From Flavisolibacter ginsengisoli DSM 18119 (lineage in GTDB: Bacteria > Bacteroidota > Bacteroidia > Chitinophagales > Chitinophagaceae): a DNA stretch of 64,000 nucleotides. The DNA lies in assembly GCF_900129295.1 (NCBI RefSeq), contig NZ_FQUU01000001.1:310001-374000 (forward strand), in the 5' to 3' direction. The notes under the pieces were generated by a model. The model saw only the letters and a program-made list of their open reading frames with translations, was not told the origin of the DNA and searched no databases. Position numbers and translations under genes: made by a program. Positions 26,259 to 35,398 of the stretch are shown piece by piece. The number at the start of each line of letters is the position of its first letter. Within the stretch, counting starts at the first letter, position 1.

Positions 26259-27497
26259 TTATTCCTTCTTAGTTACCTTGTATAGCCTCCCTTCATCCGT
26301 TATTGCATATAAAGCACCATCTTTACCTTCAGCTACATCCCGAAAGCGCTGTCCTTCATTGGCCAGCAAGCGCTCTTCACCAGTTACTTTGTTATTTTGG
26401 ATAACAAGGCGGGCAATATGGTTGCTGTTTAAACCGGCAACAAATAAATTATTCTTCCATTCAGGTATTTGATCGCCTGTATAGAAGGTTATGCCACTTG
26501 GAGATAATACAGGATCCCAATAATAAACAGGTTGTTCCATCCCATCCTTCTGAGTAATCCCTTCTCCCACCTTCTGTCCACTGTATTCCAGCCCATACCC
26601 TATGACCGGCCATCCATAATTATGTCCTGGCTGTATCCGGTTCACCTCATCTCCTCCTCTTGGACCCATCTCAGATTCCCAAAGGTCTCCAGTCTGGGGA
26701 TGGAAGGCCAGGCCCTGTACGTTCCTGTGTCCATAGGAATATAGTTCGGGTCGCACACCTTCCTTTCCAATAAATGGATTCCCGGGAACTGGCTGACCTT
26801 CCTTCGTTACACGGATGATCTTTCCCAATGCGGAGTTCAATTGCTGGGCCTGTGGTCTTGTAGCCAGGTCTGAACGTTCACCGGTACTAATTATAAGGTT
26901 CCCTGATGGATCTATAAGCAGGCGGCCGCCATAATGCAGGTTTCCATTATAAGCGGGGGTGGCACGGTATATAACTTTTGCATTTTCCACCTGCTTTTCA
27001 TCTGCAGACAAACTGCCCTTAGCCAGTGCCGTTAGATTACCTTCCGGAGTGCTTTCTGAAAAAGTCCAGAAGATCATCCGGTTTTGATTGAACTGCGGAT
27101 CTACAGCAACATCCAGCAAGCCCCCTTGCCCGGATGCATTCACTTCGGGCAACCCGGTAATAGGTTCGCTAACTTCTCCGCTTGTGGTTACAATGCGCAT
27201 AACCCCGCCTTTTTCAGTAATTAGCAAACGACCATCAGGAAGAATAGCTATACCCCAGGGTCTTTTGAGGGAATTGGTAAGTATAGAAACTGAATAAGGT
27301 GTATTGGTGTTTACACTCCCTATCCTTGTTTGCCCTGGAAAAGCTGGCTTATAATCAGAATTGGGTTTCCTGGTTTCAACTGGAGGCAAAGTAGCAGTAT
27401 CCCGGGGTAATGAAACGGAAGATGTATTATTGGAATAGCTACTGCAAGCTGCGAATAATAAAGAGGTAATAGCCACTATCATTCTAAACTTAAACAT
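26259..27497 (-). CDS. PQQ-dependent sugar dehydrogenase-like lipoprotein
   Basis: The 412-residue lipoprotein has lipobox FAAC (Cys18) and a Pro/Thr-rich tether. It then forms a six-bladed beta-propeller of the soluble glucose dehydrogenase (Yli/GSDH) family: RPWGIAILPDGRLLITEKGG, GQGGLLDVAVDPQF, the LHYGGRL segment with the His that acts as base in GSDH, SYGHRNVQGLAFHP and GPRGGDEVN. Such enzymes oxidise aldose sugars with PQQ or a related cofactor in the periplasm. No PQQ synthesis genes lie in the window. The real substrate is unknown. Confidence 0.9.
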   Translation of the reverse strand: MFKFRMIVAITSLLFAACSSYSNNTSSVSLPRDTATLPPVETRKPNSDYKPAFPGQTRIGSVNTNTPYSVSILTNSLKRPWGIAILPDGRLLITEKGGVMRIVTTSGEVSEPITGLPEVNASGQGGLLDVAVDPQFNQNRMIFWTFSESTPEGNLTALAKGSLSADEKQVENAKVIYRATPAYNGNLHYGGRLLIDPSGNLIISTGERSDLATRPQAQQLNSALGKIIRVTKEGQPVPGNPFIGKEGVRPELYSYGHRNVQGLAFHPQTGDLWESEMGPRGGDEVNRIQPGHNYGWPVIGYGLEYSGQKVGEGITQKDGMEQPVYYWDPVLSPSGITFYTGDQIPEWKNNLFVAGLNSNHIARLVIQNNKVTGEERLLANEGQRFRDVAEGKDGALYAITDEGRLYKVTKKE

Positions 27498-27555
27498 ATG
27501 TATGGTTTGGATGAAGTTATAAATTACAAAAGCACTTGCAATAACTTTACCATTA

Positions 27556-27587
27556 AATTAAAAAACCGCTTCATTTCTGAAGCGGCT
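27556..27587 (-). terminator. Rho-independent terminator of the M16 operon
   Basis: On the minus strand, CCGCTTCA, GAAA, TGAAGCGG is followed by TTTTTTAATT. It lies 6 bases beyond the stop of the second M16 gene. Confidence 0.9.
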
Positions 27588-27592
27588 TGTAT

Positions 27593-29170
27593 TTACATGG
27601 TCTTCTTTGGCAATCGTTCCTTACCTGTAAAAGGCAGGTCAGAAGATATGATGGTCACTTTGTTCACCTTCATTGGATATTGTTCTACTACCTTATCTTC
27701 TTCCAGTATAGAGGCAGGCAGTGCTGACTTCAGGTTATTGGAATAAGACATGGGAGAAGGAGCATTTTCCTGCAGGCTTTTAGCTAGTGGCTCCGCTTCC
27801 GATTGGTCTGTAACAATTACTATATCCATGTTCTTCGTCTGCCAGTATTTTTTCATAGCCCTGTTAACATCAGATAAGGTAAGCTTCGCCAGCAGTTTAT
27901 CCATCTCTGAGATATAATCTTTACGCCCATAGAAACGTGAATCCATTAAAAAGCCCAACTGCCTTTCAGGACTTTGTATATACAATTTAATATAGCTGCG
28001 CAGGAAATCCCTGGTAAGGTCAAAGTCTTGCTGCGACATGCCGTTCTGGATCATATTATCCATTTCCTTCAGTAACATCCGCAATGCATAGTGTGCATGC
28101 CCAATATTAATTGTATTCAATTCAGGGTATTGTCCTTTCAATCCCTTAGCTGTTTGCACCGGCCGTATCCAAAAACTAAAATAATTAGATGACCTGGGCA
28201 CACCTGGTGGAGGCAACATGTTTGCTCCTCCGTTATCATACCATTCGATATAGGTATAATCACCATAGTTCATTGAGCGTTGTTCCCTCAATTTCTGGTA
28301 TAGGCGTGAATACTCCTTGCGGTGTTCACCCAGCCATGAATTAGCCACCATCATAGCGGCAAAATCATCGTTAGCCCGGGTAAGATTCATGGGAAAGCCT
28401 CCAAAGATGGCAGACCCCAGGGCATTCTTTTTTGCTATGATCTCTACGTTGATGCCATCAGGCATTAGAGCCCTTCCGGCAACAGGCAAAGCACCCTGCA
28501 AAGCTGGCAGCGCCTGCATGTCCTTTTTTAAGGTGGCTAGAAATGCCGGGGTATAATTACCTGCTATGCCAATGGTCAGGTTATTTCGCGTGAAGTATTT
28601 TTTATACTGCTTCTTAACATCATCCAGGGTTATATCTTTCAAACTATTGCTATTCCCGGCAGTAAGGTGCTGGTAATTTGTTCCCCGGAATAAAAGGTCT
28701 TCCAAAGCCTTCTTACTGAACTCTTCATCCGATGATGTGCGGATCACTTCATCAACATAATTCTGTTGATTTGATTTCACCCTGTCGAAGTCCTTTTGGG
28801 CAAATGAAGGATTCAATATCAACCCTTTTATTATTGGGTAAAATTTAGAAAGAAACACAGCAGGCACCTGGAAGGTGAATACACTTACTTCTTTATCTAC
28901 ATGGCTGCTATAGTTAGCAGCCCAGGGATATATCTTATCAGTGATCTGTTCTTTGGTCAGTTCTTTAGTGCCTCCTTCGGTGATCAGTGAGGTTAGTAAT
29001 TGGGTAACACCTTCTTTACCTGCCGGGTCGGCAATAGAACCATTCCGAAACATGAGCTTTATTACCACCTTGTTGGATTTTGGCATTTTCAACTCCACCA
29101 ACTCCTGTGCAAAGATGTGAGTGCTGGCAGCAGCCAGTAATAAGAATAATATTTTTATGCGCAGTTGCAT
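27593..29170 (-). CDS. M16 family peptidase, non-catalytic partner subunit
   Basis: The 525-residue exported protein (signal ending IFAQ) has the M16 fold. It contains FRNGSIADPAGKEGVTQLLTSLITEGG where the catalytic subunit has the zinc motif, but no HxxEH. The C-terminal part has RLYQKLREQRSMNYGDYTY, the conserved segment that closes the active-site chamber. In Bacteroidota and other bacteria, catalytic (HxxEH) and inactive M16 proteins pair to form a clam-shell peptidase. The partner is the gene 24 bases upstream. Together they probably degrade peptides in the periplasm. Confidence 0.9.
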   Translation of the reverse strand: MQLRIKILFLLLAAASTHIFAQELVELKMPKSNKVVIKLMFRNGSIADPAGKEGVTQLLTSLITEGGTKELTKEQITDKIYPWAANYSSHVDKEVSVFTFQVPAVFLSKFYPIIKGLILNPSFAQKDFDRVKSNQQNYVDEVIRTSSDEEFSKKALEDLLFRGTNYQHLTAGNSNSLKDITLDDVKKQYKKYFTRNNLTIGIAGNYTPAFLATLKKDMQALPALQGALPVAGRALMPDGINVEIIAKKNALGSAIFGGFPMNLTRANDDFAAMMVANSWLGEHRKEYSRLYQKLREQRSMNYGDYTYIEWYDNGGANMLPPPGVPRSSNYFSFWIRPVQTAKGLKGQYPELNTINIGHAHYALRMLLKEMDNMIQNGMSQQDFDLTRDFLRSYIKLYIQSPERQLGFLMDSRFYGRKDYISEMDKLLAKLTLSDVNRAMKKYWQTKNMDIVIVTDQSEAEPLAKSLQENAPSPMSYSNNLKSALPASILEEDKVVEQYPMKVNKVTIISSDLPFTGKERLPKKTM

Positions 29171-29194
29171 GTGATTGTTTTTTGATTAAGAAAA

Positions 29195-30547
29195 TTACTT
29201 TACATCAACAGAGTCGGCGGGCGATATGGTACCAATAGTAAGCCCTGTAGGCACGAAATACTTTTGTGCTACATTGACCAGGTCCTGCGTACTTACCTTA
29301 TCATATAATGCATATAGCCTGTTCAACGATTCAGGATCACCAGTCAGGTACACGTAATGAGATAGTGATTCTGCAATGCTCGTTGGGTTGTCTATGCTCA
29401 TGGCAAAGCTGTACTTCAGGTTGGACTTGGTGTCGGCCAGCAATTGTGCCGGCACTTTATTTATTTTAGCATCTTCCAGCGCCTTAACTATTTCATCTTT
29501 TACATACTGCATATCTGCGGCATTCACTACAGAGGCATAAATATTAAACAGGTTAGGATCTCTTGAATCAGTGGCACCGGCTTGTATAAAGCGCACCTTC
29601 TGTTCATCCAGCACCAGCTTTTTATAGAGATCACTTTTTTCAGAAAACAGTAGGCTGGATAATACGTCCAGTGCGGGCATATCTATTTGCTGGTCATTAA
29701 AAGATGGACCTTTATAATTCAGGGTAAGCAAAGGCGGAAAGCCTTTTAATTGTATATGCGTATACCTGGTTTCTGTTTGAGCTTCCTCAAAAGGGATCTT
29801 CGAAACATAGTCACCTTTCTTCCAGTTTCCAAAGTATTTCTCAGCCAGGGCATTTACCTTGTCGGAGGCTACATCTCCCACCACAATGATAGTAGCATAT
29901 TCAGGCCGGTAAAACCGTTTAAAGAATTCTAATGAATAGTCGTACTGGTTAGGCATGTCTACCACATCTTTAAAATAGCCCATTGTTGTATGCCCATAGG
30001 TATGAGCCTTAAAAGCAGTTTCAGCAATTTTTTCATTTAACTGCACAAAGGGGCTGGCAGAGTTCTTGGTATACTCTCCTTTCACTGCACCCGCCTCCGT
30101 TTTAAAGTCCTGCACAGAATACTTCAGGTTCTGAAACCTGTCGCCTTCTATCTCAAACATGGTTTCCAGTTTACCGGCATTACCCGTCATATGATAGATG
30201 GTCCTGTCAAGCGAGGTATTGGCATTGGCAGAAGCGCCAGTGCTTTTGAGAATAGCGCTGTATTTATCAGAAGGAAACTTGTCCGTTCCCCTGAACATCA
30301 TATGTTCAAAGAAATGCGCAAAGCCTGTTTTCCCTGGCTCTATTTCATCCCTGGAGCCAGCACGGATAACAATATAAAAGGCAGCAAGACCAGGACTGTT
30401 GTACGGCACCGTCACAACATTTAAACCGTTAGCCAGTTTCTTTTGAAAAATTGGATAAGGCAGAATCTTCTGTACAGCCGACTTTTGGGCATATCCAATT
30501 CCTGAAAGCATAAGAAACGCCATCGCAAGCAATAATGTACTTTTCAT
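29195..30547 (-). CDS. M16 family zinc peptidase, catalytic subunit
   Basis: The ATG at 30547 (MKSTLLLAMAFL) starts a signal peptide ending GYAQ; further upstream codons lack signal character. The 450-residue peptidase has the inverted zinc motif HFFEH (78-82) inside GFAHFFEHMMFRGT. The third ligand is probably Glu151 in EAGAVKGEY. The second half carries SDLYKKLVLDEQKV, the R/Y-type substrate segment. It is the active half of a two-gene M16 pair (24-base gap to the non-catalytic partner). The pair shares one terminator. Confidence 0.92.
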   Translation of the reverse strand: MKSTLLLAMAFLMLSGIGYAQKSAVQKILPYPIFQKKLANGLNVVTVPYNSPGLAAFYIVIRAGSRDEIEPGKTGFAHFFEHMMFRGTDKFPSDKYSAILKSTGASANANTSLDRTIYHMTGNAGKLETMFEIEGDRFQNLKYSVQDFKTEAGAVKGEYTKNSASPFVQLNEKIAETAFKAHTYGHTTMGYFKDVVDMPNQYDYSLEFFKRFYRPEYATIIVVGDVASDKVNALAEKYFGNWKKGDYVSKIPFEEAQTETRYTHIQLKGFPPLLTLNYKGPSFNDQQIDMPALDVLSSLLFSEKSDLYKKLVLDEQKVRFIQAGATDSRDPNLFNIYASVVNAADMQYVKDEIVKALEDAKINKVPAQLLADTKSNLKYSFAMSIDNPTSIAESLSHYVYLTGDPESLNRLYALYDKVSTQDLVNVAQKYFVPTGLTIGTISPADSVDVK

Positions 30548-30701
30548 TTTTTCGTTGAAGGTTAAATTGATTACAGACCCGAGTGGGCCATAAAAGAACA
30601 CTATAAGATATTAAATAAAATGATCAAATGGCGCATTTTCTCTTTTTACCTGTTATTAATGTCATTTATGTGCACAGTCCCATTTTATAAAACATGCCTG
30701 G

Positions 30702-32483
30702 TCAATTTAGAAAGTACATTTTAAGGGAGCCCCTGTTCTTCACTTCGATTTCTCCACGGTATTCACATGAGAATTCATTTTTTATCTCATTATAAGTGGT
30801 CTCTGATAAATTGATGCGTCCATGTTGAGACATGGATTCCATGCGGGAAGCTATGTTAACAGTATCACCCCAGATATCATACTGCCATTTCTTGATACCT
30901 ACTATTCCAGCTACAACGGGACCCGTGTGAATTCCTATCCGGATATCAAAATGACTTAACGTATCCGGAGCATGCAGCTCTGTTCGCACCAGCTCTATCA
31001 TTTCCCTGGCAGCCTGCACCACATTCCTTGCATGTGCATGATTGGCAGTAGGTAGTCCACAGGCACACATATAGGAATCCCCAATGGTTTTGATTTTCTC
31101 CAGTCCATATTTAGTAGTTATTTCGTCAAAACCTTTGAAATAAAAATCAATACTCCGCACCAACTGTTCCGGTTCAACATATTCAGCATATTTGGAAAAT
31201 TCCACAAAGTCAGTAAACAAAACAGTAACCTGGTCAAACTTGACTGCTTCTACCTTACCATAACGTTTTAACTCCCGGGCTGTTTCAGCTGGTAAGATAT
31301 TAAGTAACAGGCTTTCTGATCTTTTCTTTTCTTTTGAAATGATCCTGTAAAACCAGTACAAGGTGACAAGAATTATAGAAGCAAGGCCCAGGATAATGAG
31401 GAGGGATAAAACAATAATATGCTGGTTTCGCTTTTCCTGGTTCAGCAGGTCCACCTCTACCTGCTTTTGAGCTACTTCATAATCCGTCCGCAGATCTGCC
31501 ATTTTTTGTACAGACCTTATGTTATTCACACTATCCCTGTAGATTATATGATCCTTGTAATATTTTAATGATGCTTCTGTATTGCCTGCTTTCTCATATA
31601 GTTCAGAAAGTTTTAGATTGGCATCGCTGATCTGCTCCTTTAGACCATATTTTTTTGCCAGCCCGAGGCTTCTTTGGGCATAATTCAATGCTGTCTGGTG
31701 GTCACCTTTTTCCTGGTAAATATCTGACATGGAAATAAGGTATACACATATGGGATAGTAATCTTCCAAAGAAGACAATAATTGAATGGCTTCATTAAGG
31801 TTCCTCTCTGCTAGTTCTTTAGCACCAATGTTAGCATATACCATCCCGATATTGCCCTTGCTGTACCCTTTCCCCATCAGGTAATTCACTTTTTCAAAAA
31901 TGAGTCCTGACTCCTTGAAATATCTAAGAGCAGAATCATAATTCTTATTATTGAGAAATTCATCACCTGCATTTGAAATAGCAGATGCCAGGGCAATTGA
32001 ATCCTTAAATTGCCTCAGCGTAGCAATAGCCTTATTATAATAAAGCATTGCATTGTTATGATTATTGGAGATTGAATAAATATCTGCAATGGCGCCATAT
32101 ACGCTCCCTTCGCCTTTCAGACTTTTGGCCTTTCTTGCAGCTTCTCCACTTTTGAAATAGGCATCCAGGGCTTCTTCCATATCGCCCAGTAATCTTTTTT
32201 TATTTCCTTTTTGAAAGTAACCTTGGTGCAGGTAAAATTCATTGCCTTCCTTGCCAGCCAAACTAATCAGTTGTTCGGAATATTTCAGAGCCAGTTGAAG
32301 ATCATTCACTTCATTAAATGCAAGGTTCCTCAATAACTCCATTCTGGCAACACCTCTTAAAGTATCTGCCTTATAGATCTTTGATAAGCTGTCTGCCAGT
32401 TTTTGATCCTGTGCAAACCCATAATGGATGGTCATACAAAAAAAGCTTATCAATAAGTAATAAGCTTTCCGTTTCCAATTCAT
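30702..32483 (-). CDS. Class III adenylate cyclase with extracytoplasmic TPR sensor
   Basis: This 593-residue membrane receptor has a signal peptide or first helix (about 8-24), TPR repeats (about 40-315, including DAYFKSGEAARKAKSLKGEG and LKYYKDHIIYRDS), a coiled coil (325-352), one membrane helix (355-378) and a cytoplasmic class III cyclase domain (410-593). All catalytic residues are present: metal Asp425 (FTDF) and Asp469 (IGDS), the adenine-selecting pair Lys465 and Asp536 (QYDIWG), and transition-state Asn543 and Arg547 (NIASR). ATP to cAMP is therefore the likely reaction. The preceding gene ends only 9 bases upstream, so both are probably one transcript. Confidence 0.92.
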   Translation of the reverse strand: MNWKRKAYYLLISFFCMTIHYGFAQDQKLADSLSKIYKADTLRGVARMELLRNLAFNEVNDLQLALKYSEQLISLAGKEGNEFYLHQGYFQKGNKKRLLGDMEEALDAYFKSGEAARKAKSLKGEGSVYGAIADIYSISNNHNNAMLYYNKAIATLRQFKDSIALASAISNAGDEFLNNKNYDSALRYFKESGLIFEKVNYLMGKGYSKGNIGMVYANIGAKELAERNLNEAIQLLSSLEDYYPICVYLISMSDIYQEKGDHQTALNYAQRSLGLAKKYGLKEQISDANLKLSELYEKAGNTEASLKYYKDHIIYRDSVNNIRSVQKMADLRTDYEVAQKQVEVDLLNQEKRNQHIIVLSLLIILGLASIILVTLYWFYRIISKEKKRSESLLLNILPAETARELKRYGKVEAVKFDQVTVLFTDFVEFSKYAEYVEPEQLVRSIDFYFKGFDEITTKYGLEKIKTIGDSYMCACGLPTANHAHARNVVQAAREMIELVRTELHAPDTLSHFDIRIGIHTGPVVAGIVGIKKWQYDIWGDTVNIASRMESMSQHGRINLSETTYNEIKNEFSCEYRGEIEVKNRGSLKMYFLN

Positions 32484-32492
32484 AAACGTGTT

Positions 32493-32837
32493 TTAAGGAT
32501 TCACCTGGATTTTAGGATCATAGGTAAATGACCCTCCTCCATTTTCAGCTGTCCATTGTATGTAATAGGTTTCTTCCGATCCCTTCACTATGTTCGGATT
32601 AACTGCTCCCTGCCAGTTAGCACTATTGCCGCTTCCCATCTTTGCAGGATCAGGGTTGAAAACATCCGTAGAGTTAGGATAATCTGTAACCGAGGTAACG
32701 GACTGCACTCCTGAATTTTGCCCTATTAGCCAGGTTACGGTATCACCTGGATCTACATTGGTTTTCCCATGGTCAGATAAGGTTAGTGCTCCGGTGGAAG
32801 TATTACTGCCTACGATTGTAATGGGACGATTTGCCAT
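32493..32837 (-). CDS. Small beta-rich protein co-transcribed with the adenylate cyclase
   Basis: This 114-residue protein has no signal peptide. Its sequence is strand-rich with short Gly/Asn/Asp turns: VDPGDTVTWLIGQNSG resembles the strand that opens cupredoxin-like sandwiches, and GGGSFTYDPKIQVNP could be the last strand. However, no Cys is present and the only His is residue 23, so it is not a copper protein. I do not recognise the family. It sits 9 bases upstream of the TPR-cyclase and is probably its partner, perhaps a ligand or a cytoplasmic regulator; this is inference from position. Confidence 0.7.
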   Translation of the reverse strand: MANRPITIVGSNTSTGALTLSDHGKTNVDPGDTVTWLIGQNSGVQSVTSVTDYPNSTDVFNPDPAKMGSGNSANWQGAVNPNIVKGSEETYYIQWTAENGGGSFTYDPKIQVNP

Positions 32838-33194
32838 TTTGATATAGTTTATTGGTTAAAGAATTGTATTGATATATTTCACCTCATTAATGGAATGAAA
32901 ATACATTCTAGAAAATGGTGTCGTCGCCTGGTCAGCACTCTGTTTCAGAGGCGGATCTGCCTGGTATTTTTGAAGTTAAATTCCGTGAAGGATATTATGA
33001 TCTTGATTGAGTAGTATTCTAACGGGCAGGTACAAACCGATAACTTCACTTATGTACTATTAAATATAAATAAATAATCCGAAAGAACTTTCCATTGTTT
33101 GAATTATTATTTTACACTCCCTTAATTATTATACAAAAAGAAGAAATTGATTTATTCGAAAAAAAAGAATTTAACTCCTTGCTATTTTTAACCC
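32838..33194. other. Divergent intergenic spacer
   Basis: This 357-base, very A/T-rich gap lies between the cyclase operon (minus) and the GNAT gene (plus). It must contain both promoters. I see no gene or strong repeat; a weak GGAATG/CATTCT hairpin lies near 32893-32910. Confidence 0.5.
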
Positions 33195-33677
33195 ATGATG
33201 ACCGCATCAACCGTAAAAAGAACTAATTCATCAGATAAAGACTTTCAAATACTTATTACGCATTTGGACCATGAACTGTGGAATGAATTAAAAGAAGACC
33301 AGGCAACCTATGATCAATACAATAAGGTACCCGACCTTGACACTGTACTTATAGCTTATGAAGGTGAGCAAGCGGTGGCATGTGGATGCTTTAAGGTAAT
33401 TGCTCCTGGCACTATTGAGATAAAAAGGATGTTTGTTGAAAAAGAATGGCGGAGAATTGGTCTTTCCAAAATAATTCTTAATGCCTTGGAACAATGGGCA
33501 TTAGAGAAAGGATATCAGCATGCCGTTCTTGAAACAAGCATTCATTTTACAACTGCACGACGTTTGTATGAATCAAGCGGCTACACCATCATCCCCAATT
33601 ATCCACCTTATGAGGGTTTGTCAAAAAGTGTTTGCATGTATAAGCATTTAAAAGCTTCACCCTCATCTGGTTCGTAA
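33195..33677 (+). CDS. GNAT family N-acetyltransferase
   Basis: The 160-residue protein has the GNAT fold. VACGCFKVIAPGTIEIKRMFVEKEWRRIGLSKIILNALEQWA contains strand 4 and the acetyl-CoA pyrophosphate loop (R-R-I-G-L-S, a variant of Q/RxxGxG/A). ETSIHFTTARRLYESSGY is the following motif B. It transfers an acetyl group from acetyl-CoA to an amine in the cytoplasm. The substrate is unknown. Two consecutive ATGs make the start ambiguous by one codon. Confidence 0.88.
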   Translation: MMTASTVKRTNSSDKDFQILITHLDHELWNELKEDQATYDQYNKVPDLDTVLIAYEGEQAVACGCFKVIAPGTIEIKRMFVEKEWRRIGLSKIILNALEQWALEKGYQHAVLETSIHFTTARRLYESSGYTIIPNYPPYEGLSKSVCMYKHLKASPSSGS

Positions 33678-33765
33678 TTGAACTCTTCCCATCAGCTATG
33701 AATATCTGACAGTAAAAACCTGTATATTTAGTAAGAACACGTTTTTATTACCAATAAAACTGCTT

Positions 33766-34401
33766 ATGAAATTTTTGGCATTTATAGCCCTTTGTATTTT
33801 TTGTTATCATTCATCATGGGCACAACCTTCTGCGAATAATAAACAGGATAGCATAGCACGGGCAAAAAAAGATTCAATGAAAATGGCAGCTTTCTTTGCC
33901 AGGGCTTATTATCCCCTGATCAAGGGTAGTAAAATGTCAGGAGTTTTGCCTGTAGAAGGCATAACCGAGATACCAGACCCGAAGATGAAGTATAAGTTAT
34001 TGCTGGAAGATGTGTTCCCTGTAAGGGATTCAGTTTCAGCAAAAGAGGTTAATGGAGGGTTGGCCGAGGTAGGTCGGATCATGAACCTGCATATAGCATC
34101 CGGTATTCCGAAAAACAAGTTAGACATCGTAGTGGTGGTGCATGGCCCGGCTATATTTTCTCTTTATAATAACCAGAATTATCATAAAAAATACGGCATT
34201 GATAATCCAAACATTGCCATGATGGATGAATTGGTAAAAAATGGAGTGCGCTTCATTGCCTGCGGACAGGCTATGAATTTTCTTGAGGTAAAAAAAGAAG
34301 AAATAGATCCCCGTGTACATATTTCATTGACAGCTCAAACCGTATTATCTGGTTACCAACTCAAGGGATATATACTGAATACCATATCAGATGATAAATA
34401 A
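33766..34401 (+). CDS. Exported DsrE-like protein
   Basis: The 211-residue protein has a signal peptide ending SSWAQ, a Lys/Asp-rich linker, then a DsrE/DsrF-like alpha/beta domain (about 70-205). KLDIVVVVHGPAIFSLYNN, the NPNIAMMDELVKNGVRFIACGQAMNF segment with its single conserved Cys (Cys166), and the DPRVHISLTAQTVLSGYQLKGY ending are typical of the small sulfur-carrier and related DsrE families. In sulfur metabolism that Cys carries persulfide. Here the protein is exported and isolated, so the partner is unknown. Confidence 0.8.
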   Translation: MKFLAFIALCIFCYHSSWAQPSANNKQDSIARAKKDSMKMAAFFARAYYPLIKGSKMSGVLPVEGITEIPDPKMKYKLLLEDVFPVRDSVSAKEVNGGLAEVGRIMNLHIASGIPKNKLDIVVVVHGPAIFSLYNNQNYHKKYGIDNPNIAMMDELVKNGVRFIACGQAMNFLEVKKEEIDPRVHISLTAQTVLSGYQLKGYILNTISDDK

Positions 34402-34486
34402 GCAATTTACAATTTTATTGTAGTGCTAAATATTGAAAGCACTGGTAAGTCTTGTAAAAAATATTAACCATTCACCTCTTGAAATA

Positions 34487-34531
34487 GCCTGTTTCATAGC
34501 ACTAATGTTTTATGAAACAGGCATAAGTTTG
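34487..34531 (+). promoter_or_regulatory. 12-bp inverted repeat abutting a TAnnTTTG promoter element
   Basis: GCCTGTTTCATA (34487-34498) and TATGAAACAGGC (34511-34522) are a perfect inverted repeat. TAAGTTTG (34524-34531), the exact Bacteroidota -7 consensus TAnnTTTG, begins two bases later, 25 bases before the SRPBCC ATG. The repeat could be a terminator of the DsrE-like gene or an operator. Confidence 0.55.
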
Positions 34532-34555
34532 TATCAGCATTAAAACGCATCAATC

Positions 34556-34981
34556 ATGGAAACAGCTAACAAAACCAGGATCACTGTTGAGACAACAGTC
34601 AATGCACCCATTCAAAAAGTTTGGGACTACTGGATAAAACCAGAACACATCACCAAATGGAATGCAGCTTCCGACGACTGGCATACCCCATGGGCTGAGA
34701 ATGACCTTCGTGTTGGAGGAAAATTCCGCGCACGCATGGAAGCAAAGGATGGAAGTTTTGGATTTGATTTTGAAGGTACCTATGACGATGTGCAGGAGAA
34801 TAAATACCTGGAATACACCATCGCTGATGGACGGAAGGTGCAGGTTGATTTTTCAAGCCAGGGAAATTCAACGAAAGTCACTGAAACTTTCGAAGCAGAA
34901 AATACTAATTCAATAGAAATGCAACGAGGGGGATGGCAAGCCATCATGGATAACTTTAAAAAGTATGCAGAATCAAAGTAA
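34556..34981 (+). CDS. SRPBCC/AHSA1 domain protein
   Basis: The 141-residue protein has the START-like SRPBCC fold of the AHSA1 branch: TVNAPIQKVWDYWIKPEHITKWNAASDDWHTPWAENDLRVGGKF (strands 1-2, the two helices and the P/W-rich loop), FDFEGTYDDVQENKYLEYTIADGRKVQVDF, and the long C-terminal helix MQRGGWQAIMDNFKKYAE. These proteins bind hydrophobic ligands or act on them; activity here is unknown. It stands alone. Confidence 0.9.
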   Translation: METANKTRITVETTVNAPIQKVWDYWIKPEHITKWNAASDDWHTPWAENDLRVGGKFRARMEAKDGSFGFDFEGTYDDVQENKYLEYTIADGRKVQVDFSSQGNSTKVTETFEAENTNSIEMQRGGWQAIMDNFKKYAESK

Positions 34982-34997
34982 ACATTCAAGTTGTTAG

Positions 34998-35033
34998 CCC
35001 GGTAACAGTTTGCATAACAGCTCTATTACCGGG
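34998..35033 (+). terminator. Possible terminator
   Basis: CCCGGTAA (34998-35005) and TTACCGGG (35026-35033) form an 8-bp stem 17 bases after the SRPBCC stop. The following TTGCATTC has few T residues, so the signal is weak. Confidence 0.45.
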
Positions 35034-35039
35034 TTGCAT

Positions 35040-35318
35040 TCAACTACTTTCAATATCATGGGTACTCATGCCATGGGAGTAAAGTAAAAGAACATGATCC
35101 TCTATCTCCTCCATTACTCTTTTACGCCTGGGTACTACCTGGGGCTCAAAACTCGATTCCCTATCCCTGCGAACTTCTATTGTAATATTACCAGGCTTTG
35201 TTTTAAGTTTTTTTGAGCTGGTTCTATTGCGGCTATTGGGGTACTCACAGGCATCAGGAGCCTGCTTTTTAACTAAAATCGCCCGGCAATAGCAGCTGCG
35301 GTAATCCTGATCACCCAA
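35040..35318 (-). pseudogene. IS256-type transposase fragment
   Basis: The 92-codon frame contains NSRNRTSSKKLKT, TIEVRRDRESSFEPQVVP, RKRVMEEIEDHVLLLY and HGMSTHDIES. This is the central N-terminal block of IS256/mutator-type transposases (RNG..KT, EVPRDR..FEP.iV..., ...LYA.GMST.DI). The first 90-100 residues and the DDE catalytic domain are missing. The frame opens only at a TTG and stops right after the DI motif, so it is a decayed remnant that cannot move. It lies 82 bases from repeat copy 2. Terminal inverted repeats are not recognisable. Confidence 0.8.
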
Positions 35319-35398
35319 GTGCTGTGCCTCCCTGTCCCTTTATACAGTTATCTAAACACTTCAGGACAAGACACTATGGTACATCCTGCCAACCTTCG

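Noticed and set aside
35040-35318. Intact insertion sequence
   Set aside because: Only a middle part of the transposase is left; no DDE domain and no terminal inverted repeats are seen.
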